DNA from: a virus
Direction: 5' to 3' (one strand)
IMG/VR virus record: IMGVR_UViG_3300033552_000021
Location: 1-42,208 of that record
Length of the DNA: 42,208 nt
Shown here: positions 22,640-29,880 of the stretch, one piece after another
Layout: each line of letters starts with the position of its first letter
How positions within the stretch are numbered: position 1 is the stretch's first letter
Notes under the pieces: generated by a model
What the model was told of the DNA's origin: nothing
Database searches by the model: none
Seen by the model: only the letters and a program-made list of their open reading frames with translations
Program-made: the position numbers and the translations under genes

Positions 22640-23294
22640 GGAATGCCTCCTTAAGTTCATTAAAAAAATCAGCCATGCGCGGGGCGATACGCTCAATATC
22701 GGCGCGCATAGACGGGGTAAGTGGATCAAGCAGATTCGCAACAGATTTATGAAAAAACCCGTCACGCTCAAAGTCACGCATACGGCCCCAAAGCCACAAA
22801 ACATCGGCGGGCATTTGAGGCTCTGGGGCGCGGGCGTGGCGAATCAATGCGGCGGTCGTTGGCTTGACTACCGGGTCACGCAAAGCCTCTTCAAAGACTT
22901 GCGCGGGTACGTTGGCAAGGGCTTGGTAACGGCTGGCCGTCTGGGTACTGATTCCAGTTTGTTGCAGTGCGCTGGCATAGGGGGAAGGGGTAGCCGCAAC
23001 GGTGGTTTTATCCGCATCGTTGGGGGGATTAATCGTCCCTATCGTCGGGACAATTTCCTTAATTGGCCTGCCAGCATCCCCGCGTGCCAATTCCTTCAAC
23101 AGTTCACCAGTACGGCGTTCAGCGCGAAGGCGAATCTCGCTGGCTTTTCGTTCGGCTTCAGTGTTGCGGGCTTGCTTTGCGTAAAGCTCAAGGGCCATTG
23201 CCTTGTCTCGAATGTCTTTGACTTCATCAATGGCGTGACATTCGGCAATGGCGTAAACCATTGCTTCGTAACGAACGATTTCAGTGGTGCTCAT
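22626..23294 (-). CDS. Phage protein with charged helical N-terminus, unknown
   Basis: 222 residues. The N-terminal half (AIAECHAIDEVKDIRDKAMALELYAKQA, then TEAERKASEIRLRAERRTGELLKEL) is a long charged helix pair well known from many proteobacterial prophages. A ParB/KilA-like segment follows (TGISTQTASRYQALANVP with PAQVFEEAL), which looks like an HTH. The usual partners are methyltransferases or replication genes, and function is not established. It overlaps the next gene's stop by ATGA. Confidence 0.7.
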   Translation of the reverse strand: MSTTEIVRYEAMVYAIAECHAIDEVKDIRDKAMALELYAKQARNTEAERKASEIRLRAERRTGELLKELARGDAGRPIKEIVPTIGTINPPNDADKTTVAATPSPYASALQQTGISTQTASRYQALANVPAQVFEEALRDPVVKPTTAALIRHARAPEPQMPADVLWLWGRMRDFERDGFFHKSVANLLDPLTPSMRADIERIAPRMADFFNELKEAFHELA

Positions 23295-23524
23295 GCTGCT
23301 TCTCCTGATTTCCTTAGCGCTCCCTCAGATGGCGCTACTAATCCCTCGCGTTGCAATATCTTTATCAACACACTGGATGCATGTATCTCAGCAACTGCCC
23401 ACTTATGCAAAACGTCGCGGACAACTTCGCTTTTGTCTTTGCCTGTGGCACGCTGGACGGCTTCGAGTACCGCATCAGCTTCAGCCGAGATTTTTGCCCG
23501 CAGGTCTATCAAAGGAAGGCTCAT
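23291..23524 (-). CDS. Small possible ribbon-helix-helix protein
   Basis: 77 residues. ISAEADAVLEAVQRATGKDKSEVVRDVLHKWAV has the strand-helix-helix character of Arc/CopG-like proteins (KDKSEVVRDVLHKW), followed by a second helix and a short tail. It is the second gene of the leftward operon, 3 nt after the cro-like gene, and a regulatory role is likely. Confidence 0.65.
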   Translation of the reverse strand: MSLPLIDLRAKISAEADAVLEAVQRATGKDKSEVVRDVLHKWAVAEIHASSVLIKILQREGLVAPSEGALRKSGEAA

Positions 23525-23527
23525 GAT

Positions 23528-23752
23528 TTAAACCCTTGGGTCAGTTGTTTTGATGCTTTGGGTGGCCTTGACGCGCACCGGCTTGTTAGCCAAGCGAGCA
23601 ACAACACCCATGACCCGGTCGGCTGTTGCTTGCGGCAGCAAATCGGGCCAGAGGTAGATCGTCTGGATAGCCCGATAACCCATGGCGTTAGCAGCTTTTC
23701 TGGGTGTGCCGCCGAGCATTTCAATAGCTTTTGTTTTCTTCATGGCTGTCAT
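23528..23752 (-). CDS. Cro-like repressor
   Basis: 74 residues from ATG 23752, or 71 from ATG 23743 (MKKTKAIEMLGG). A helix-turn-helix is visible: AIEMLGGTPRKAANAMGYRAIQTIYLWPDLLPQATADRV, typical of Cro/YdaS-type proteins, where TPRKAANAMG and AIQTIYLWP are the two helices. It is the first gene of the leftward early operon and diverges from the CI-like gene. Neither start has a Shine-Dalgarno sequence, and the 16-bp operator abuts the first ATG, so a leaderless or operator-overlapping transcript is possible. Confidence 0.8.
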   Translation of the reverse strand: MTAMKKTKAIEMLGGTPRKAANAMGYRAIQTIYLWPDLLPQATADRVMGVVARLANKPVRVKATQSIKTTDPRV

Positions 23753-23768
23753 TGTAAACGTGTTTACA
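23753..23768. promoter_or_regulatory. Repressor operator, copy 1
   Basis: TGTAAACGTGTTTACA: two perfect 7-bp half sites around a GT centre. It touches the cro-like start codon and lies 45 bp before the CI-like start. The same 16 bp occur at 24475-24490. Confidence 0.8.
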
Positions 23769-23813
23769 GCTTTTGAAACAACTGAATTTACAATTTAACG
23801 CGTAAAGTTAAAT

Positions 23814-24218
23814 ATGCTTTATGGACAACGGCTTTTGGTAGCAATGCAGGCCCGCAGCGATGCGCTAGGCCAGCAAATCGACCGCAAGGATATTGCACAG
23901 GTCGCCCAAACCTCTGTCCAGAACATCGGCATGATCATCAAAGACGCCAAAAAGCGCGATCAAAAGCTTCGGACGGAATCACATGAAGCCGTCGCTGCTT
24001 ACTTAAAGGTGAACTCCATGTGGCTACTTAAGGAGGAGGGACGCATGGCGGTTGATGTCAGCATCATTGCGCCGTCCGAATTGACCCCCGCTGCTATAGA
24101 GCTAGCAGTTCTGTTTGACATGATCAGTCAGACAGACAAAATCCGGCGCGCCATGGCTTTTAATGCGGCCAGCACCGCGATCATGCAAGCGCTGCAAGAC
24201 GCAGCCGCCACTCCTTAA
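23814..24218 (+). CDS. CI-like repressor without a peptidase domain
   Basis: 134 residues. The N-terminal part LYGQRLLVAMQARSDAL, then IDRKDIAQVAQTSVQNIGMIIKDAKKRDQ, is a helix-turn-helix of the kind in phage repressors, followed by ESHEAVAAYLKVNSMWLLKEEG. The C-terminus (ELTPAAIELAVLFDMISQTDKIRRA) is a short helical domain and carries no S24 autocleavage Ser/Lys region, so RecA-triggered self-cleavage is not expected. No Shine-Dalgarno precedes the ATG, so a leaderless message, as for lambda cI from pRM, is possible. Confidence 0.8.
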   Translation: MLYGQRLLVAMQARSDALGQQIDRKDIAQVAQTSVQNIGMIIKDAKKRDQKLRTESHEAVAAYLKVNSMWLLKEEGRMAVDVSIIAPSELTPAAIELAVLFDMISQTDKIRRAMAFNAASTAIMQALQDAAATP

Positions 24219-24372
24219 GCAAAGCCTCATTCGGGAATACAAGGGTTTTATAACCCTGCTGCGCCAGCTTGCGCGCAACCGTTTTAGCGCGCCTTGCAGT
24301 CTCCTCCACGCCGCGAACTCGCGCCAAAGTCGCAGCCTCACCTCGTAACTCATGCACTGTCTTTTTATACAT
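24181..24372 (-). CDS. Small basic protein, convergent with the CI-like gene
   Basis: 63 residues (MYKKTVHELRGEAATLARVRG, then RRAKTVARKLAQQGYKTLVFPNEALL). It overlaps the CI-like 3' end by 38 bp on the other strand. The composition looks protein-like, but there is no good ribosome binding site, so its reality is uncertain. Confidence 0.4.
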   Translation of the reverse strand: MYKKTVHELRGEAATLARVRGVEETARRAKTVARKLAQQGYKTLVFPNEALLKEWRLRLAALA

Positions 24373-24440
24373 AGCCCATGATAACCACGGCCTACGGATA
24401 GTCGCAAGCGGGACATTGCCGGGTTAAACATAAATATATT

Positions 24441-24456
24441 TGTAAATTAATCTACA
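24441..24456. promoter_or_regulatory. Degenerate repressor operator
   Basis: TGTAAATTAATCTACA keeps the TGTAAA and TACA ends of the main operator at the same 16-bp length. It lies 34 bp, about three helical turns, from the perfect copy. Confidence 0.5.
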
Positions 24457-24474
24457 AATAAACGCGCACTGTGC

Positions 24475-24490
24475 TGTAAACGTGTTTACA
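24475..24490. promoter_or_regulatory. Repressor operator, copy 2
   Basis: TGTAAACGTGTTTACA, identical to the site at 23753-23768. It is 57 bp before the first gene of the rightward operon, as expected for a site controlling a pL-like promoter. Confidence 0.8.
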
Positions 24491-24546
24491 ATCATTCATC
24501 GCAAGCAAACATCCGGTTTGTAGCGGTTAACAAACTGGAGCAACGA

Positions 24547-24876
24547 ATGACCAACGCAACAGGATCACTTTTCACTATCGCTGGCCTCAGTGACCTTGAG
24601 GCAGGACAAGCACGTATCGCAGCAGCTCGCGGCTATCGGTCTTGTCCAGGTCGTGCTACCGAAGGACACATGACCTTTCACTATTGCCTTGCAGACGTGC
24701 CGCTGGTCTGCGAAATCTATTGGGAAGCTGCTGAAAAGCAGACTTACACAGAACCAGGCTGGCCTGCCAATGCAACGCTTGAGGCCGCTGATTGCGGCGG
24801 CTTGAACATTATTCAGATTTTGTCAGATGACCAGATTGCAGAAATTGAAACAGCTTTTTTGGAGCAGGAATCATGA
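24547..24876 (+). CDS. First rightward early protein, unknown
   Basis: 109 residues, CTGGAG upstream of ATG. Contains MTFHYCLADVPLVCEIYWEAAEKQTYTEPGWPANATLEAA and NIIQILSDDQIAEIETAFL. The PGWPANATLEAA run resembles small phage and plasmid proteins of unknown function. Being first after the operator it is an immediate early gene, where anti-host proteins are common. Confidence 0.65.
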   Translation: MTNATGSLFTIAGLSDLEAGQARIAAARGYRSCPGRATEGHMTFHYCLADVPLVCEIYWEAAEKQTYTEPGWPANATLEAADCGGLNIIQILSDDQIAEIETAFLEQES

Positions 24877-25139
24877 AAAAGACATTTAAAGCCCATCTGC
24901 TTTTTAACCTTGAACACAACGAATTTGATATGTGGGGTTTTGAGCCATATAGCAAAGACAAATATCTTGTACTGGGCTGCAAAGAAATCGAATTTGATAT
25001 TCCAGACGGCTTCGACCCACGCCCCGCGCAAATCGAGGCTTTGAAGGCGCAAGAAAAAGCAGCAGCAGCGGCTTTCCACACCATGCAAGTAGACATTCAG
25101 CGTCAGATTAGCCAGCTAACGGCGCTGGAGGTTGCATGA
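24873..25139 (+). CDS. Rightward early protein 2, unknown
   Basis: 88 residues, ATGA overlap with the first gene. The N-terminal half is beta-like (AHLLFNLEHNEFDMWGFEPY, then KYLVLGCKEIEFDIP); the C-terminal half is an Ala-rich helix (LKAQEKAAAAAFHTMQ). No domain recognised. Confidence 0.65.
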   Translation: MKKTFKAHLLFNLEHNEFDMWGFEPYSKDKYLVLGCKEIEFDIPDGFDPRPAQIEALKAQEKAAAAAFHTMQVDIQRQISQLTALEVA

Positions 25140-25348
25140 CCCCCTACACCACTACTGTCGGGCTTCAAATTGGCCGCTGCTACATACCCCCTGCAATGCC
25201 CGTCCAAGGCGATGCAGTAGTTATTCAAACCGTACTGCTTGCCAAGCCTTCAAACGCGACAACGCTGGGTGATAAAGCTGTTAGCTGGCTGCTAGTTGTC
25301 GCCGTGATGGTTGTCATTTATTCGATTGCTTTTGTTAGCGCGCCATGA
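25136..25348 (+). CDS. Small membrane protein
   Basis: 70 residues, ATGA overlap. A single strong transmembrane helix lies near the C-terminus (WLLVVAVMVVIYSIAF, about residues 50-66). The N-terminal part is a short beta-like region (TVGLQIGRCYIPPAMPVQGDA). Role unknown; early membrane proteins can mediate superinfection exclusion (inference). Confidence 0.65.
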   Translation: MTPYTTTVGLQIGRCYIPPAMPVQGDAVVIQTVLLAKPSNATTLGDKAVSWLLVVAVMVVIYSIAFVSAP

Positions 25349-25605
25349 CCAAGCCAAACGATTTGCGTGTTTGGTGGATTCCACAAGTGCCAGGAAAAGC
25401 TTTTCGCGTGCCTGTTGCCAGTGCAGCAGAGGCGCAAGCGCTTTTAAATACGCTGGCGCGTTACGACCAATTCCAACTGGAGAACAGGATAAAGCCTGAA
25501 TTTTGTAACGCGGGCGGGCTTGAGTGCTTTGAGGATGGTGAATGGTGTGAGTGGTACGACGAAGAAACAGGCGAAGACATTGATTCTTACGAGGCAAAAC
25601 CATGA
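25345..25605 (+). CDS. Acidic early protein, unknown
   Basis: 86 residues with MTKPNDLRVWWIPQVPGKAFRVP, then ASAAEAQALLNTLARYDQFQ and a very acidic tail (CFEDGEWCEWYDEETGEDIDSYE). The FxVPVxSxxEAxxLLxxLAxYDxFQ layout is widespread in phages of Proteobacteria and unassigned. ATGA overlap to its neighbours. Confidence 0.7.
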   Translation: MTKPNDLRVWWIPQVPGKAFRVPVASAAEAQALLNTLARYDQFQLENRIKPEFCNAGGLECFEDGEWCEWYDEETGEDIDSYEAKP

Positions 25606-25871
25606 CCTGCACACATGAATGCCAGCAGGGTCGAAATTGCGTTTGTAGCCTTGCCATCAAACAAGTTAAGCACTGCGACGCCATGCGTCAGCCATGCCCA
25701 AACCAGCCGGAATGTACAGGCGAATGCGACAGCCTAAAACAGCACTTAGACCAGCATCGTCAGGTGATTGATATGAACCCAAGCTGGCGCGATATTTTCG
25801 ATTGGCAGCCCATTGCGGGCGCGATTGCTTTGGTTGGTTTTGCCGGTTTGGTTAGCTGGTACTTTTTCTAA
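25602..25871 (+). CDS. Cys-rich protein with C-terminal membrane helix
   Basis: 89 residues. Many cysteines in the first half (CTHECQQGRNCVCS, then CDAMRQPCPNQPECTGECD), then WQPIAGAIALVGFAGLVSWYFF as a C-terminal transmembrane helix. Perhaps a tail-anchored metal-binding protein. Overlaps the previous gene by ATGA. Confidence 0.6.
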   Translation: MTCTHECQQGRNCVCSLAIKQVKHCDAMRQPCPNQPECTGECDSLKQHLDQHRQVIDMNPSWRDIFDWQPIAGAIALVGFAGLVSWYFF

Positions 25872-25881
25872 GGGGTATGAA

Positions 25882-26403
25882 ATGAATGCAGAAAAAACAC
25901 ACTGGAAGCGGCTGCAAAATCCTGATTACATCGGTGCGTATTGGTTGCCACCGGGTGAGGATGTGACCGTGGCGATTGATTTTGTTGTTCGGGAAGTGAT
26001 CGTTGGCACTGGTGGGAAAAAAGAGGAATGCACTGTTGCACATTTAAAGGGCGGCGTGAAGCCTTTTATCTTGAACGCGACGAACAGCAAAACGATTGCC
26101 AAGCTCTACGGGAATTACATCGAGGATTGGGCAGGCAAGCCGATCACGCTGTTTGCCAGCACTGCAAAGCTGGCGGGCGATACGGTTGAATGCCTGCGCA
26201 TCAGGCCGGTTGTTGCGACTCGCCAAAAGCGCCCAATCAATGAAGAACGGTTTAAAAAGGCTTTGGCGGCGATACAGGCCGGAACCTATACAGCCGATGA
26301 ATTGTCGGCTGGCTACGCCCTGACTTTGGCGCAGGAATCGACGCTGGAAGCCGCCTTAGAAGCGATGGCGGGCGCTGGCGTACCGGAGAACGTCGGTGCA
26401 TAA
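25882..26403 (+). CDS. Recombination-module protein, unknown
   Basis: 173 residues from ATG 25882 with AAGGGG upstream; an upstream start at 25813 would overlap the previous gene and is rejected. Contains WKRLQNPDYIGAYWLPPGED, then ECTVAHLKGGVKPFILNATNSKTIAKLYG and DWAGKPITLFASTAKLAGDTVECLRIRP. This beta-rich fold occurs immediately before YqaJ-type exonucleases in many phages; an ssDNA-binding or annealing accessory role is possible. Its stop overlaps the exonuclease start. Confidence 0.65.
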   Translation: MNAEKTHWKRLQNPDYIGAYWLPPGEDVTVAIDFVVREVIVGTGGKKEECTVAHLKGGVKPFILNATNSKTIAKLYGNYIEDWAGKPITLFASTAKLAGDTVECLRIRPVVATRQKRPINEERFKKALAAIQAGTYTADELSAGYALTLAQESTLEAALEAMAGAGVPENVGA

Positions 26404-27115
26404 ATTCAGAGCATCTAGCCTCGGGTTAATCATGACCGACGCGCAAAGCATCGACCCGGCGTTACTCACTGACGAACTGGCGACGATCAGCCGCAAGACC
26501 AAAAAGACCGACGAAGACCGGGCAATCCTTGCGCCATTGTGGGAGCGCAGTTTGTCGGCTGGCGCAAAGACGGTTATCAAGTCGCTGGCTAAACAGTCGG
26601 TTTACGGTTACGACGAACAAATTAGCGGCAAGTATCTCGATAAAGGTATCCAGTGCGAAGACGATTCGATTGACCTGTACAACGCAGTATTTTTCACCAG
26701 CCACAAGAAAAACACCGAGCGCAAAACCAACGACTGGATAACTGGCGAATGTGACATTTTCACACCAGCCAAAATTACCGACATTAAAAGCTCGTGGTCG
26801 TTGCAGACCTTCCCGGCGTTGTCAGAGGATGGCGCAGACAAGCTCTACGAATGGCAGGGCCGCGCTTACATGATGCTGTGGGCGGTCGAGAAATTCGAGA
26901 TTGCTTACTGCTTAGTTAACACCCCTGACGACCTAATCGGCTACGAGCGGCCAGAGCTTCATTACGTCGAGCATATCGCGCCAGAACACCGAATCACTAC
27001 CGTCCAGTACAGCCGTGATTTGGCGCTGGAGGACAAGATTAAAAACCGCTGCACTGTGGCGAATGAGTATCTGGATCAAATGATTCGGCGCATTGCAAAT
27101 GAACACACTTACTAA
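26396..27115 (+). CDS. YqaJ-like exonuclease (PD-(D/E)XK)
   Basis: 239 residues from GTG 26396, overlapping the preceding gene by 8 nt. The nuclease core is visible: ERKTNDWITGECDIFTP then ITDIKSSWSLQTFP, giving Asp at about 120 and the D-x-K pair at about 129-131. It continues with YEWQGRAYMMLWAVEKFEIAYCLVNTPDDLI. YqaJ/lambda-Exo-like enzymes resect double-strand ends for phage recombination. With the SSB-like and neighbouring proteins it forms a recombination module. Confidence 0.85.
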   Translation: MHKFRASSLGLIMTDAQSIDPALLTDELATISRKTKKTDEDRAILAPLWERSLSAGAKTVIKSLAKQSVYGYDEQISGKYLDKGIQCEDDSIDLYNAVFFTSHKKNTERKTNDWITGECDIFTPAKITDIKSSWSLQTFPALSEDGADKLYEWQGRAYMMLWAVEKFEIAYCLVNTPDDLIGYERPELHYVEHIAPEHRITTVQYSRDLALEDKIKNRCTVANEYLDQMIRRIANEHTY

Positions 27116-27123
27116 AGGCAAAA

Positions 27124-27423
27124 ATGACTGAATTTGACAATACTAATCGAGGCGTACTTTTCAAAAACGAGCGCAAGACCAAAGACAGCCAGCCAGGGTA
27201 CACCGGGTCGCTCAACGTAGACGGCGTTGAATTTTTCCTTGATGCATGGGTGAAAGAAGGCAAAAGCGGGAAGTTTTTCAGCGTGTCCGTCAAGCGCAAA
27301 GACAAGCAGCCAGAGGCGCAACGGCCCGCAGCGCCAGCACAGCAGCGCCAGCCGCCAGCACGTCAGGCAGCGCCAGCGGCCAGCGGCTTTGATGATCTGG
27401 ACGATAGCTCGATTCCCTTTTGA
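27124..27423 (+). CDS. SSB-like protein with acidic C-terminal tip
   Basis: 99 residues. The core (NTNRGVLFKNERKTKDSQPG, then LNVDGVEFFLDAWVKEGKSGKFFSVSVKRKD) is a small beta-barrel of OB-like character, followed by a Pro/Gln/Ala-rich linker and the end DDLDDSSIPF. That end mimics the SSB C-terminal tip (DDDIPF), which recruits DNA repair proteins. The layout barrel, disordered linker, acidic tip is that of a ssDNA-binding protein and fits its place after the exonuclease. The core is shorter than bacterial SSB. Confidence 0.72.
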   Translation: MTEFDNTNRGVLFKNERKTKDSQPGYTGSLNVDGVEFFLDAWVKEGKSGKFFSVSVKRKDKQPEAQRPAAPAQQRQPPARQAAPAASGFDDLDDSSIPF

Positions 27424-27425
27424 TC

Positions 27426-27620
27426 ATGCCAAGCACTGGCGAAACAAAAAAAGAGCAAAAGCGGGCGTATGACAAAACGCCCAAAGCGCTCGCAGTACGG
27501 GCTGCGTATCAAGTCAAATACCGAGCAGCACAAAAAAATGGCGGCGTTGACGCAATCCCGAGCTTAAAAATTGACCCGCAGGCGTTGCTTGCGGCGCTAT
27601 CAAACTGGAAACAAGCATGA
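27426..27620 (+). CDS. Small basic protein, unknown
   Basis: 64 residues from ATG 27426 (MPSTGETKKEQKRAYDK). Lysine- and alanine-rich, helical, with YQVKYRAAQKNGGVDA. No family recognised. It ends by ATGA overlap with the MazG-like gene. Confidence 0.6.
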   Translation: MPSTGETKKEQKRAYDKTPKALAVRAAYQVKYRAAQKNGGVDAIPSLKIDPQALLAALSNWKQA

Positions 27621-28033
27621 CGTACCTTTGCCCGACAACGATTAAAACAGCAGGCGAGACGCTGCAGTGGATATGCCACGGCCAAGCCAAGAAAAATGGC
27701 TGGTGGTCGGATATGACCAGCGGCGCAGATTTGACAAGCAAGGGTTATCCGCTGATAGCACCGACAAAAAACGTGGGCGAACTGTTGTGCTTGGTTCACA
27801 GCGAAATCAGCGAAGCAATGGAAGGCCACCGCAAATTGTTGAAAGACGACAAGCTACCGAATCGCTCGATGCTTGAAGTTGAACTGGCAGACGCCGTTAT
27901 ACGCATTTTCGATATGAGCGGCGGGCTTGGTCTGGACGTTGCAGGCGCGATAGCTGAGAAGCTAATTTTTAACGCCACAAGAATCGACCATACGCTAGAA
28001 AGTCGCCGCGCTGTTGACGGCAAGAAGTTTTGA
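27617..28033 (+). CDS. MazG-like NTP pyrophosphohydrolase
   Basis: 138 residues. The helical metal-binding motifs are visible: LCLVHSEISEAMEGHR (E63, E66) and MLEVELADAVIRIFDMSGGL (E89, D92), the EExx/ExxD pattern of the all-alpha NTP-PPase superfamily. Such phage enzymes hydrolyse (d)NTPs or alarmones and may counter host nucleotide-based responses. Complete for a phage-type single-domain protein. Confidence 0.85.
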   Translation: MTYLCPTTIKTAGETLQWICHGQAKKNGWWSDMTSGADLTSKGYPLIAPTKNVGELLCLVHSEISEAMEGHRKLLKDDKLPNRSMLEVELADAVIRIFDMSGGLGLDVAGAIAEKLIFNATRIDHTLESRRAVDGKKF

Positions 28034-28041
28034 GGCTTGAT

Positions 28042-28398
28042 ATGAATATAGCAGTTGAAGCAGAGTTGCGATTAGTCGAAGTCATACGCGAGGCACGCAC
28101 ACTTGTTGCCGACATGAAAGAACTCAAAAAAGAGTTTATGGCAAAGATTGACACGCTGCCGAAATCGCAAGCTTTAGACAGGCAATTTTTAAAGCAGCAG
28201 GTCTCAGTGTTGAACTCAAAGATTAATGTACTCAAGCAACAAATGGACTCGTCTCATGCAGCAGCATCAAAGATGCACGGCAATTTGAAGTGGAGGGATG
28301 CCGTATTAGCTCTGTACGGACAAGAAGGTTATCAGGCTTGCATTGATTATTTTCAAGGCAAAGAAGCTCAAGCAGCCATTACTCAAGGACCGATATGA
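28042..28398 (+). CDS. Coiled-coil early protein, unknown
   Basis: 118 residues from ATG 28042 with GAGG upstream; an in-frame TTG at 28030 would overlap the MazG-like gene. Long heptad-type helices (ELRLVEVIREARTLVADMKELKK, then FLKQQVSVLNSKINVLKQQM) suggest a coiled coil. The C-terminus WRDAVLALYGQEGYQACID may be a small helical domain. Function unknown. Confidence 0.65.
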   Translation: MNIAVEAELRLVEVIREARTLVADMKELKKEFMAKIDTLPKSQALDRQFLKQQVSVLNSKINVLKQQMDSSHAAASKMHGNLKWRDAVLALYGQEGYQACIDYFQGKEAQAAITQGPI

Positions 28399-28667
28399 CT
28401 GACGACATTCACTCATGCAGTTTGTTTTGTGACTTACCGGCGTGCATAAAGCGTCAGCGCGACGAATATCGGCAAGGGCTGATAGATGCGCTGCCAGTAC
28501 AGCCAGCCGCACCTGTAGCGCTTACCGACGCTCACCTTTGCGTCATATTGCTAGGCATTGAGCCAACAACAAAGCGACTGCCGCCAGGGTTTAAAGAATT
28601 TGCCCGCGCAATTGAAGCCGCCCACGGTATCGGCACCACACCACAACCTGCGGAGGGTGAGATATGA
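28395..28667 (+). CDS. Small early protein, unknown
   Basis: 90 residues with MTDDIHSCSLFCDLPACIK at the start, Cys-rich N-terminus, Pro/Ala linker, then LCVILLGIEPTTKRLPPGFKEFARAIEAAHG. No domain recognised. Overlaps both neighbours by ATGA. Confidence 0.6.
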   Translation: MTDDIHSCSLFCDLPACIKRQRDEYRQGLIDALPVQPAAPVALTDAHLCVILLGIEPTTKRLPPGFKEFARAIEAAHGIGTTPQPAEGEI

Positions 28668-28873
28668 GTAGTGAATATCTGTCATCGGGTGAGCTTCACG
28701 ACCTCACGGGGTACGCACGCCACGGCCAGCAGGCAGCGTGGATAGCGCAGCACGGCATCCCGCATCGGCTTGACGGCAAGCGCGTGATCTTGTCCCGAAT
28801 CCATGCCAGAGATTGGCTCGAAGGGCGTACAGTGGCGAGTTCAAACGGCTTAAATCTGGCAGCAATCAAGTGA
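28664..28873 (+). CDS. Excisionase-like DNA-binding protein (DUF4224-like)
   Basis: 69 residues. SEYLSSGELHDLTGYARHGQQAAWIAQHGIPHRLDGKRVILSRI has the layout of DUF4224: a winged helix with ELxxLTGY, then WLxxxGI and PxR. Such proteins lie just before tyrosine integrases and are probable recombination directionality factors. It overlaps the integrase start by GTGA. Confidence 0.8.
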   Translation: MSSEYLSSGELHDLTGYARHGQQAAWIAQHGIPHRLDGKRVILSRIHARDWLEGRTVASSNGLNLAAIK

Positions 28874-29880
28874 AAAAAAGCAAGTACCCACGCCTGCGCA
28901 GCAAGTCTTACAGGACGGTCGGCGGGCGCGTCCTAACCTACTACGTCTACGATATGCGCGGTACAGGCAAGTCAGACGTTAGGCTGGGTACTGACTATGC
29001 AAGTGCAATCGAGCAATGGCACAAGCTGCACAACCATATCCCGCTGACCATAGGGCGCGTACAGCAGGCAATCGACCAGTGGCGCGACGAAATACTACCG
29101 AACTACGAATCAGTCAACACCCGAGCGCAGTACAAAAGCTACCTCAAAAATATAGAGTCAGCTTTCGGGCAAATGGCTTGGCATGAAATCGAGGTTTACA
29201 CGCTGCAAATTTACCTAAATAAGCGAAGCGCAAAAGTGTCCGCCAATCGTGAATTGGCTGTGCTGGCTGTTGTTTGGGGTCAGGCGCGCAAGTGGGGGAT
29301 GACCAAAGAAACCTATCCAGCGCGGGGATTAACGGATTTTGGCAACAAAGAAAAGCCGCGCAAGGTCGAAGTGACCGACGCGATGTTTGACGCGATCTAC
29401 AGCAAGGCAGACCGGATATTGAAGGATGCAATGGACATTGCCACGGCTACAGGGATGCGGATTACCGACGTTCGCACTGTGCGTATGCCGGTAGACGGAA
29501 AGCTGCGATTTAAGGCCAGCAAAACGGCCAAATGGGCTTATTTTGACGTTGCTGACTCGCCCGTACTTTCAGCGATGGTAGAGCGCCGGGAAGCCAGCAA
29601 AGCGCATTGCGTCATGCTGCTGGCAAGCGATACCGGGCGGCAGGTAAGCGAATGGATGCTCTGTGAAAAACGCTGGAATGAAGCCAAGCAAGCGGCAATC
29701 AAGGCGTTTCCAAGGCTTAAATCTGACTTATCCGGTCTGTACCTGCGCGACTTGCGAAAACGTGCCGCAGACCTTGCCGACGATATGGAAAGCGCGTCCA
29801 AGCTATTGCAGCATTCAAGCGTGAAGCTGACCAGTGACCACTACCGAACGAAACCAACCAAATTGAAGGCTGTGCGATGA
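28870..29880 (+). CDS. int: Tyrosine site-specific integrase
   Basis: 336 residues from GTG 28870 in a GTGA overlap; the frame is open further upstream, but only through the excisionase gene. The core-binding domain is around residues 55-145. Catalytic residues visible: R197 in ATATGMRITDVR, the box II LRDLRKRAA with R296 (the usual His is an Arg at 293), H315 in LLQHSS and Y325 in SDHYRTK. It integrates and excises the phage at attP/attB. This shows a temperate phage. Confidence 0.93.
   Translation: MKKSKYPRLRSKSYRTVGGRVLTYYVYDMRGTGKSDVRLGTDYASAIEQWHKLHNHIPLTIGRVQQAIDQWRDEILPNYESVNTRAQYKSYLKNIESAFGQMAWHEIEVYTLQIYLNKRSAKVSANRELAVLAVVWGQARKWGMTKETYPARGLTDFGNKEKPRKVEVTDAMFDAIYSKADRILKDAMDIATATGMRITDVRTVRMPVDGKLRFKASKTAKWAYFDVADSPVLSAMVERREASKAHCVMLLASDTGRQVSEWMLCEKRWNEAKQAAIKAFPRLKSDLSGLYLRDLRKRAADLADDMESASKLLQHSSVKLTSDHYRTKPTKLKAVR

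Larger units (their letters stand above)
24373..24546. other. Control region of the rightward early operon
   Basis: AT-rich at its left part (24425-24460), with one perfect and one imperfect operator. A TACAAT -10-like box (24486-24491) overlaps the perfect operator, but no good -35 is visible. The first gene starts at 24547 with CTGGAG upstream. Confidence 0.6.

Noticed and set aside
24163-24348. Plus-strand frame after the CI-like gene
   Set aside because: No ribosome binding site and no protein-like pattern; the opposite strand (24181-24372) is slightly better, but also uncertain.
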